7,080 bases of DNA from JBDKVA01 sp039679375 (GTDB taxonomy: Bacteria > Bacillota > Clostridia > Acetivibrionales > DTU013), in the NCBI GenBank assembly GCA_039679375.1, contig JBDKVA010000171.1, positions 1 to 7,080 of the forward strand, given 5' to 3'. The position numbers and the translations under genes were made by a program. The notes below the pieces were generated by a model that worked only from the letters and a program-made list of their open reading frames with translations, ran no database searches and was not told the DNA's origin. Each line of letters opens with the position of its first letter. The first letter of the stretch is position 1. This document shows positions 1 to 4,685 of this stretch, one piece after another.

Positions 1-122
1 TTGCCTGCGGCTTCCTTCAGATTCCGCCTCCCGACGGACACCCTTGCCGTTCAGCTAACACTTCCTACTACCAAGCGTGTAGCGGACTTTCACCGCCGAG
101 TTATTGCCCATGCCGGGCGCAC
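1..122 (-). mobile_element. Group II intron, class C (IIC), 5' end, partial
   Basis: Read on the minus strand from 122 downward, the segment opens with GTGCGCCCGGCATGGGC. It continues with GGTGAAAGTCC, GTGTTAGC, GGCAAGGGTGTCCG and GCGGAATCTGAAGGAAGC. This order and wording match the 5' domain I region of bacterial group IIC introns as I remember the Oceanobacillus iheyensis intron (GTGTGCCCGGCATGGG, GTTAGC, CGCAAGGGTGTCCG, GGAATCTGAAGGAAGC). The 5' boundary at 122/123 is supported independently: the adjacent 58-bp repeat stops matching its second copy exactly there. IIC introns typically insert next to Rho-independent terminators, and this one lies immediately after the terminator hairpin at 127-149. 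The rest of the ribozyme and any reverse transcriptase/maturase gene lie beyond the left edge, so intactness cannot be judged. Confidence 0.9.
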
Positions 123-180
123 AAACACCCGGTTCTCTTTGAACCGGGTATTTTATTATGGAGCTGGTGGACGGAATCGA
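123..180 (-). repeat. 58-bp direct repeat, outer copy (tRNA-Thr 3' end plus terminator)
   Basis: These 58 bases are identical to 334-391, in the same orientation and 211 bp apart. Read on the minus strand the copy holds the last 22 nt of the tRNA-Thr gene (from within the T loop to CCA, 159-180) and then the terminator hairpin (ACCCGGTTC arms at 127-135 and 141-149, 5-nt loop). It is a tRNA remnant, not a functional tRNA: the sequence upstream of the T loop (181 onward) is unrelated. The group IIC intron begins directly at its end. Origin is unclear: an att-like tRNA 3'-end duplication left by an integrated element, or unequal recombination in a tRNA cluster. Confidence 0.93.
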
Positions 181-333
181 CATGCCGCCTTGATCCCCGG
201 CTATGCGTCATGCCCGCTCGGACATAGGCTCCCCGGTATCCTCGCGGACTCGCTAAAGCATGTGCGTTTAGCACATGCTTCTTAACGCTCGTACCCACCG
301 GTCCGATTCTGCCCCTTATATTTCTCCATAATA
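181..333. other. Hairpin-rich 153-bp spacer between the two repeats, no gene seen
   Basis: No convincing coding sequence is present; the open frames crossing it also run through the intron and tRNA sequence. It contains a perfect 10-bp stem with a 5-nt loop (AAGCATGTGC at 256-265, GTTTA loop, GCACATGCTT at 271-280). It also holds a CTATG/CATAG pair and a doubled TCCCCGG. Near its right end, CGATTCTGCC is roughly inverted relative to GGACGGAATCG in the flanking repeat. It may be a small palindromic element or the leftover end of a larger tRNA-integrated element; the sequence does not decide. Confidence 0.55.
256..280. repeat. Perfect inverted repeat, 10-bp arms, 5-nt loop
   Basis: AAGCATGTGC and GCACATGCTT are exact reverse complements around GTTTA. 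There is no clear T-run after the stem on either strand (minus reads TTTAGCGAG), so a simple intrinsic terminator is doubtful. Confidence 0.85.
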
Positions 334-374
334 AAACACCCGGTTCTCTTTGAACCGGGTATTTTATTATGGAG
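324..374 (-). terminator. Terminator hairpin of tRNA-Thr, unusually long symmetric stem
   Basis: The core is nine base pairs (ACCCGGTTC at 338-346 with GAACCGGGT at 352-360) around a 5-nt loop, followed on the minus strand by GTTTTATTAT. After one mismatch (337/361) the stem continues for 13 more pairs: CTCCATAATAAAA at 324-336 with TTTTATTATGGAG at 362-374. The outer arm therefore includes the last five bases of the tRNA, CTCCA (370-374). The structure could work as a terminator in either direction. The outer copy at 123-180 keeps the core, but its distal arm is cut by the intron. Confidence 0.88.
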
Positions 375-391
375 CTGGTGGACGGAATCGA
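334..391 (-). repeat. 58-bp direct repeat, inner copy (within tRNA-Thr and its terminator)
   Basis: This is the presumed parental copy of 123-180, because here the tRNA is complete. It covers the tRNA 3' 22 nt (370-391) and the terminator core. Identity ends at 391/392 inside the T loop and at 333/334, the latter corresponding to the intron boundary in the other copy. Confidence 0.93.
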
Positions 392-445
392 ACCCCCGAC
401 CTGCTGATTACAAGTCAGCTGCTCTACCTGCTGAGCTACACCAGC
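370..445 (-). tRNA. tRNA-Thr (anticodon TGT), CCA encoded
   Basis: The minus strand gives a 76-nt cloverleaf. The acceptor stem is GCTGGTG/CACCAGC, with D stem GCTC/GAGC. The anticodon stem GCTGA/TCAGC encloses the loop CTTGTAA (anticodon TGT, reading ACA and related Thr codons). The T loop is TTCGATT, then comes discriminator T and a genomic CCA. The T stem GGGGG/CCGTC has a G-G opposition at its middle pair, the only irregularity seen. It is transcribed away from the methyltransferase gene, from the promoter at 485-514 into the hairpin terminator. Its 3' end is duplicated at 159-180. Confidence 0.97.
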
Positions 446-484
446 ATATCTATTTAAGTAAAAGAATTGCTCAACTGCCTAACT

Positions 485-514
485 ATAATAACACGGTATT
501 AAGGAGCCTGTCAA
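485..514 (-). promoter_or_regulatory. Sigma-A-type promoter of tRNA-Thr
   Basis: The minus strand has TTGACA (509-514), an 18-bp spacer, and TATTAT (485-490). Transcription would start near 478, giving a leader of about 33 nt before the tRNA 5' end at 445. The perfect -35 and near-consensus -10 suit a strong stable-RNA promoter. Confidence 0.8.
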
Positions 515-709
515 CATATTCAGCCATAAGATTTGATTAATTTCGTATGTACATTTTGGCAAGCTATATCATTTACGGAGTAACTCTAAAACCCTTTCCA
601 TCTTTTCATTTTCCTCTTGCTTTTTCCAAGCGCATGTTGTAATATGAATATATGAACATGTGCTCATGTATTCATACTTTAAATTATTATGTGCGGAGTT
701 GATTGTCAT
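515..709. other. Intergenic region upstream of the methyltransferase
   Basis: About 195 bp between the tRNA promoter and the chosen methyltransferase start. The only structure I see is the imperfect palindrome at 645-674. No convincing -35/-10 pair for the methyltransferase could be placed; TTGTAA at 637-642 has no good -10 partner. A 32-codon minus-strand frame (569-667) lacks a ribosome binding site and I do not call it. Confidence 0.5.
645..674. promoter_or_regulatory. Imperfect 30-bp palindrome, possible operator
   Basis: The half-sites TGAATATATGAACAT and GTGCTCATGTATTCA match as reverse complements at 24 of 30 positions, with a perfect TGAATA/TATTCA outer edge. It sits 36 bp upstream of the chosen start of the methyltransferase, where a repressor site would be expected. 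AT-rich palindromes with TGAA/TTCA edges are typical of ArsR/SmtB-type operators, but no such regulator is in the window, so the assignment is inference. Confidence 0.45.
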
Positions 710-1360
710 ATGAGAAGTTATGAAATTAGAGTAAAACTGTTATACAAAATACTATCGAAAGTTTATGATCTGATGGATTTTTTTCTATTCCCGAATGACC
801 GGTCAAACCCACGAAAAGGTATGGCAGAACAGTTGCCCAATGGGCATATAAAAATACTGGATGTCTGTTGTGGTACAGGAAACAGTTCAATTGCTATCGG
901 CTGTAAAAACAGCAATAACACCATTGTTGGAATTGATCTATCTAAAGATATGCTTAAAATTGGCGTGAACAAAATACTAAAGCAAAACTTAACAAATATC
1001 TCTTTTAAGGAAATGAATGCAGCAAATATGGATTTTGAGGATAATTGCTTTGACGTTGTTACTATATCACTGGCGCTGCATGAAATGCCGCAAGATATCA
1101 TAAGTCCTATCCTTGCCGAAATTGAAAGAGTTTTAAAAACAGACGGCAGATTTTATATTATAGAATGGGAGAAACCAAAAAACTTTATTTCCAAATTGCT
1201 CTTTTATGTATTCCCTACCTTGTTCGAGCCTAAAGGATTTGAAAGTTTCCTGAAAATAGACTGGGGCAAATTGCTTCATTGTTATGGTTTGGAACTTGAA
1301 AATATTCAACACTACAACTTTACAAATCTAATCATATCAAAAAAGCAAGCCTCCGATTAG
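710..1360 (+). CDS. Class I SAM-dependent methyltransferase (UbiE/Coq5-like)
   Basis: Predicted cytosolic methyltransferase of 216 aa with a Rossmann-type SAM fold. Visible motifs are the glycine-rich SAM loop ILDVCCGTGN (residues 49-58), the acidic strand-2 motif GIDLS (74-78), the motif III region around NAANMDFEDNCFDVV (103-117), SLALHEMP (120-127), and RVLKTDGRF (140-148), the usual post-strand-4 segment. The substrate is not evident; UbiE-like sequences in clostridia are often annotated as quinone methyltransferases without proof, so only the fold and cofactor are supported. I prefer ATG 710 over ATG 689 because CGGAG at 694-698 lies 11 nt before 710, while nothing like a ribosome binding site precedes 689. 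The longer form would add MCGVDCH. The gene is strongly AT-rich. Its stop codon sits inside a bidirectional terminator shared with the convergent downstream gene. Confidence 0.88.
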   Translation: MRSYEIRVKLLYKILSKVYDLMDFFLFPNDRSNPRKGMAEQLPNGHIKILDVCCGTGNSSIAIGCKNSNNTIVGIDLSKDMLKIGVNKILKQNLTNISFKEMNAANMDFEDNCFDVVTISLALHEMPQDIISPILAEIERVLKTDGRFYIIEWEKPKNFISKLLFYVFPTLFEPKGFESFLKIDWGKLLHCYGLELENIQHYNFTNLIISKKQASD

Positions 1361-1373
1361 GAGCTTGCTTTTT
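1341..1373. terminator. Bidirectional intrinsic terminator between convergent genes
   Basis: AAAAGCAAG (1341-1349), bulged C, CTCC, loop GATTA, GGAG, CTTGCTTTT (1364-1372): a 13-bp stem with one bulge. T-tracts follow on both strands (CTTTTT on plus, GCTTTTTTG on minus), so it can end both the methyltransferase and the isomerase-like transcripts. It overlaps the last codons and stop of the methyltransferase gene. Confidence 0.88.
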
Positions 1374-1385
1374 ATAACAATCATA

Positions 1386-2261
1386 TTATTCCTGCCCTTT
1401 TATTTTCTCCAGCAGCTTATACCACTTGATCAGGCACTCCTCCGTCGCCTCATAACCAAGGTAGGAGAAGGCGGAACCTTTTGGCAGCGCCAATAGCGCT
1501 TCACCGATATCATGCTTCGGCCTGTAATGCGTCTCAAGGACTACATATCCATTGTACCCGTTTCTGATAAGTTCTTTGAAGTGGCCGATATAATCGACTT
1601 CGCCTTCACCTATAGGAACACCTGTCGCTTTGCCGTCCGGCAGTTTTACGGCATCCTTCAGATGCATATGAACCATATAGGGCTTGATGATCTCATACCC
1701 GTCGGGATATGGTTTTTCCCCGTCGGGATCATATATGTCATTGCCCGGGTCCCATAATGCTTTGACATGCGGCGAGTTTATAGCGCGTACTACTTTTGCC
1801 AGTTTTTGCGCATTGCTGGCGTAAACGCTTGGGTCAAACTCCAAAACCAGCGTTACATCCTCTTTTTCAATGATCTTCAATGCAGCATCGAAATTTGCTA
1901 CTATTTTGTTGAAATTGTCTTCGAAATTACCCTTATTCCAGAACGTAAAGCCTCTGATTAACTTGGTGCCAAGACAATGAGCAAGGTTTACCGATTTTCT
2001 CAACACCTCCATATTCGCTTTCATCTCAGCCGCATTGTTCATATCGCATTTGTTGAATGGTGAGCTTATACCGCACACCTCAAGGCCATTTTCCTTCAAG
2101 ATAGCCTTTATATTGCTGATATCGCTGCTGTCCAGTTCATGCGGCCCTTTTTCCCATACCGACCGGATTTCTACACCGTCAAGGCAATACTTTACGGCAA
2201 GTTCCGACGCGGTTTTGAAATCCTGGGAAATTTCGTCTGTTATTACACCCTTTTTAAACAT
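1386..2261 (-). CDS. Sugar phosphate isomerase/epimerase family protein (xylose isomerase-like TIM barrel)
   Basis: Predicted 291-aa cytosolic (beta/alpha)8-barrel protein of the AP endonuclease 2/xylose isomerase-like family, which binds a divalent metal and isomerises or epimerises sugars or inositol-type ketoses. The four expected metal ligands are in place: Glu141 in LVLEFDPS, Asp171 in ALWDPGND, His200 in VHMHLKD, and Glu243 in VVLETHY. IGEGEVDY near 217-224 is also typical of the family. Length is normal. The substrate cannot be told from the sequence and no catabolic partners sit nearby. I chose ATG 2261 because AAAGAGG (2267-2273) precedes it by 5 nt; the upstream in-frame ATG at 2285 has no ribosome binding site and would place this site inside the gene. 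It ends at the shared bidirectional terminator. The long upstream region with inverted repeats suggests regulated transcription. Confidence 0.9.
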   Translation of the reverse strand: MFKKGVITDEISQDFKTASELAVKYCLDGVEIRSVWEKGPHELDSSDISNIKAILKENGLEVCGISSPFNKCDMNNAAEMKANMEVLRKSVNLAHCLGTKLIRGFTFWNKGNFEDNFNKIVANFDAALKIIEKEDVTLVLEFDPSVYASNAQKLAKVVRAINSPHVKALWDPGNDIYDPDGEKPYPDGYEIIKPYMVHMHLKDAVKLPDGKATGVPIGEGEVDYIGHFKELIRNGYNGYVVLETHYRPKHDIGEALLALPKGSAFSYLGYEATEECLIKWYKLLEKIKGQE

Positions 2262-2609
2262 GGCTACCTCTTTCCCTGCTTGCATTTATTTAGCAGTCTA
2301 TCATTTGCTATATTAATTGAATGAAATTTTCTAAACGCCTGCCCTCGCAAACATCATAGAATCACTGCTGTTTGCAAAGCCATCCGTTATGAAAATTATT
2401 TCATTCAATATAATTGGCGTGTATTCTCATGACTTTTTCAAGTATATTCAATACCTGCAAAAGTACATAGCAATTATATATTATATAAAGGAAAATTTAT
2501 CAATCAATTTAACAATTTGCTTAGCCTATTTTATCAATAATTTTACGTAGGCAAACCACCTTCTGCTCAAGCTTATGTGTTAAGCCCCGCGATCGTCACC
2601 GTTCTTCTT
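2262..2609. other. Roughly 350-bp intergenic region upstream of the isomerase-like gene
   Basis: AT-rich and without a credible gene. On the minus strand it holds nested inverted repeats (2311-2415) and two weak promoter candidates for the isomerase-like gene: TTGATA-N17-TATATA near 2481-2509, and TTTAGA-N17-TATAGC near 2305-2333, which overlaps the left repeat arm. No T-tract hairpin follows the DUF116 stop at 2610, so transcription from that gene may continue into this region. Confidence 0.5.
2311..2415. repeat. Nested inverted repeats upstream of the isomerase-like gene
   Basis: The outer arms are ATTGAATGAAATTTTC (2316-2331) and GAAAATTATTTCATTCAAT (2391-2409). They share TTGAATGAAAT and the flanking TTTTC, with a small insertion in the right arm. 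The inner arms GCAAACA (2347-2353) and TGTTTGC (2369-2375) are exact reverse complements around 15 bp. The arrangement suits paired binding sites for a regulator (about 75 bp apart) or a small palindromic element; I cannot tell which. Confidence 0.6.
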
Positions 2610-3776
2610 TTATTCAGTCAAAAGCTCAAGTACCCGTTCCAGCTGCCTTACATTGATCTGCGTAGGCATGCCTTCCCTATTCCAGTGGCGCTTACAGCCG
2701 CAATAATCCAGCATTACACATTGCGCCGGGATATCCATCCCATCCAGCAGCCAGCCTCCGGAGATGAGGTTCAGTACACACGCAATCCCGACAACGCCGG
2801 TATCGCCGTCCAATTTCACCTGATCCGAGCGGTTCGCTGAAATTGATGACTCATGGGATACCACCTGAACGTCAAACCCGTTTTTCCTTCCCAGCTTAAT
2901 AAGCTTGAATATATTGCACTCAGCGGTACAGCCTGCGCAGTGGAAGCCGTTCTTATCGGTCCGCCCCTTGCATTCGCCGGCCGGAAGTATCCGCATGCAA
3001 GCTGGGATCAGCACTGCTTTTCTTACAGTTTTTACAAATCTCTCTTTGAATGCCCGGTTCATGATTTCAGCTCCCACCATATTCAGGTGGTATTCCACCC
3101 TTCTGCGCCCGCAGAAAATAACATCCTCATGCCAATAATGCTCAGGCCTCAATTCATTCAGGTACCTGTCCACATTCTCGGTGTATCTCCCCAGTACCTC
3201 CTCGCTCCTGTCTTCGAACCATGCGGCAAATGTTAGCGCAGTTGCCAGAATATCATCGGATTCCTTGTCCGTCAGCGTTTTCAGATACTCCTTCCATTGC
3301 CTGAGCCGCAATACCTCCTGATTGAACTCACCGGTCGCCGCCAGCCATTCCAGCAGCTTATCCAGTTGTTTCAGTGAGACATCCAGCTTGTATGCGTGAT
3401 CATATAGATCCGGTGAAAGAAATATCGTGGACAGGAGACCCCGGATAAAATCAGCGCCGGGCTTCATCTTGCAGTTCTGCCTGCGTAATCTGGCGAGACC
3501 TGTGAGCAGTTGCCGCGGTACTTCCTCAAGCCCGCTGGCATCTCCGCTGTATATTTCCCACAGGGTCCCAAGCACAAGCAATTCAAAGCCGTATTCCTCT
3601 TTTGAACGGGTACTCAAGCCCTCCTGCCGAAGCCGGTGCGACGCATAGCCATCCACTGCCGAATGTGTCAAATCGTCCATCTCAGCCAGCACTTCATCTG
3701 TGAAAGCCGATAATACTTTATAGAACTCATCAGATTGATCCTGATTTTCAAGTAATGAATAAGTAATCACATACAT
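2610..3776 (-). CDS. DUF116 family cysteine-rich protein
   Basis: A 388-aa protein with no signal peptide or membrane segment. Residues 1 to about 210 look all-helical and charged and match nothing I recognise. Residues 225-385 carry the DUF116 signature: HLNMVGAEIMNRAF (230-243), LIPACMR (256-262), a cysteine cluster C269, C280, C283, C287, then TGVVGIACVLNLISGG (326-341) and CVMLDYCGC (353-361). The eight or so cysteines in this half suggest a metal site or Fe-S cluster. This is inference, as the family has no established biochemical role that I know of. The gene starts at the A of the upstream stop (TGATG), with GGAGGAAAT just before, so it is translationally coupled to the nuclease-like gene. 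GC content is higher than in the flanking genes. Confidence 0.82.
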   Translation of the reverse strand: MYVITYSLLENQDQSDEFYKVLSAFTDEVLAEMDDLTHSAVDGYASHRLRQEGLSTRSKEEYGFELLVLGTLWEIYSGDASGLEEVPRQLLTGLARLRRQNCKMKPGADFIRGLLSTIFLSPDLYDHAYKLDVSLKQLDKLLEWLAATGEFNQEVLRLRQWKEYLKTLTDKESDDILATALTFAAWFEDRSEEVLGRYTENVDRYLNELRPEHYWHEDVIFCGRRRVEYHLNMVGAEIMNRAFKERFVKTVRKAVLIPACMRILPAGECKGRTDKNGFHCAGCTAECNIFKLIKLGRKNGFDVQVVSHESSISANRSDQVKLDGDTGVVGIACVLNLISGGWLLDGMDIPAQCVMLDYCGCKRHWNREGMPTQINVRQLERVLELLTE

Positions 3777-4597
3777 CAGATATTTCCTCCAAGATCCACC
3801 ATGTCCTTCTCATGCTCCATTATCATATCCGTATAATGCTGCACCAGCTCCGGATAGCCGGCCAGGAATTCCCGCGCACAGTCATTAAGCTCATATATCC
3901 CATAGGATACTCTACTGAACCAGCCATAATGATTATCCTTAAGAATATTCGGCGTTTTGGAACAAGTCCCCAATTTCTTCAATTTCGCAGGTGAAAGCCG
4001 GCCATACTTCATAAAACAGCATGCGATATGGATAGCCTGCTCCCTGTATGCCGTAATAAGCTTCTTCCTGTTGCTGCCTCCGGTATTGTATTGGCCGCTG
4101 CGGCTGACAGTCTCCTTAATAATATGATGCCGTACCTTTTTATTTGAGCGGGCACTTTTCAAGCGATCAAAGGTGTTCGGGTGGAAATGCACCTCCACCT
4201 GTCCCTCCTCTTTACCCGTTGCAACAGTGATCAACCCGAGTTCAAGGCGCCGGAGCAGCATGCACATATCCCTCCAGCCTGCCGTCCATGCTCCTCCTTT
4301 TGGCTTAGGTATCGCCACATATACGGAATCCGCAGCACGCTGGCGCTTAACAGCCTGAGCGAGCAGCTTTAAATTAAATGAGGTTTTCAGCTCAACGACG
4401 ACCAGGTCATCCCCCATAAGCGCAGCCAGGTCGCAGCCCTTCACCTCGCCTTGCACATTGTAGCCGAGGCTTTCGAGGTAATCATGCACAGGCTTGTAAA
4501 GGTCGGTTTCATGTATTTTATCTGCCGCTGCCCTGGACGCTTCTTTAACCTCAGTATTTGCTGCTTTTTTTTTGGCCTTTGTATTTGCCTTTGCCAT
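3776..4597 (-). CDS. DUF2161 family PD-(D/E)XK nuclease-like protein
   Basis: A 273-aa protein. After a Lys/Ala-rich, likely disordered N-terminus (1-25) comes a domain with the PD-(D/E)XK core: Glu51 in QGEVKG, Asp56 in CDLAAL, and Glu69-Leu70-Lys71 in VVVELK, followed by LLAQAVKRQ (78-86) and DSVYVAI (90-96). These fit the DUF2161 putative phosphodiesterase family. A basic middle (145-180) and a C-terminal half resembling a winged helix (about 185-245) suggest nucleic-acid binding. Nuclease activity is inferred from the conserved acidic/Lys triad, not shown. The start is clear: GGGGAG (4604-4609) is 6 nt before ATG 4597. The stop overlaps the next start by one base. Its biological role is unknown; DNA repair and defence are both possible. 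Confidence 0.82.
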   Translation of the reverse strand: MAKANTKAKKKAANTEVKEASRAAADKIHETDLYKPVHDYLESLGYNVQGEVKGCDLAALMGDDLVVVELKTSFNLKLLAQAVKRQRAADSVYVAIPKPKGGAWTAGWRDMCMLLRRLELGLITVATGKEEGQVEVHFHPNTFDRLKSARSNKKVRHHIIKETVSRSGQYNTGGSNRKKLITAYREQAIHIACCFMKYGRLSPAKLKKLGTCSKTPNILKDNHYGWFSRVSYGIYELNDCAREFLAGYPELVQHYTDMIMEHEKDMVDLGGNI

Positions 4598-4634
4598 GGT
4601 GATCTCCCCAGTTACAACGATTTAGAATATTTAT

Positions 4635-4650
4635 GATACGCAGTATCTGC
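4635..4650. promoter_or_regulatory. Overlapping short palindromes upstream of the nuclease-like gene
   Basis: GATAC-GCA-GTATC (4635-4647) and GCAG-TAT-CTGC (4640-4650) overlap about 40 bp upstream of the nuclease-like start. The 88-bp gap to the preceding stop shows no intrinsic terminator and no convincing -35/-10 pair. The pair may therefore have its own weak promoter or be read through from the TetR operon. Confidence 0.35.
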
Positions 4651-4685
4651 TAATGTATTTCGACATACACTATGAAAATCCTTGC

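Noticed and set aside
1..285. 94-codon plus-strand open frame and an overlapping minus-strand frame (101-298)
   Set aside because: They run through the group IIC intron, both repeat parts and the hairpin spacer, which are RNA or non-coding elements. There is no ribosome binding site and no recognisable protein.
569..667. 32-codon minus-strand frame ending VLELLRK, divergent from the methyltransferase
   Set aside because: There is no ribosome binding site before its ATG, it starts inside the palindrome at 645-674, and it resembles no known small protein. Chance is the simpler explanation.
689..709. Upstream ATG of the methyltransferase (adds seven residues)
   Set aside because: No ribosome binding site precedes 689. 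The GGAG inside this segment is well placed for ATG 710, and the extra residues are not part of the methyltransferase fold.
2262..2285. Upstream ATG of the isomerase-like gene (adds eight residues)
   Set aside because: The AAAGAGG ribosome binding site for ATG 2261 lies within this segment, and nothing suitable precedes 2285.
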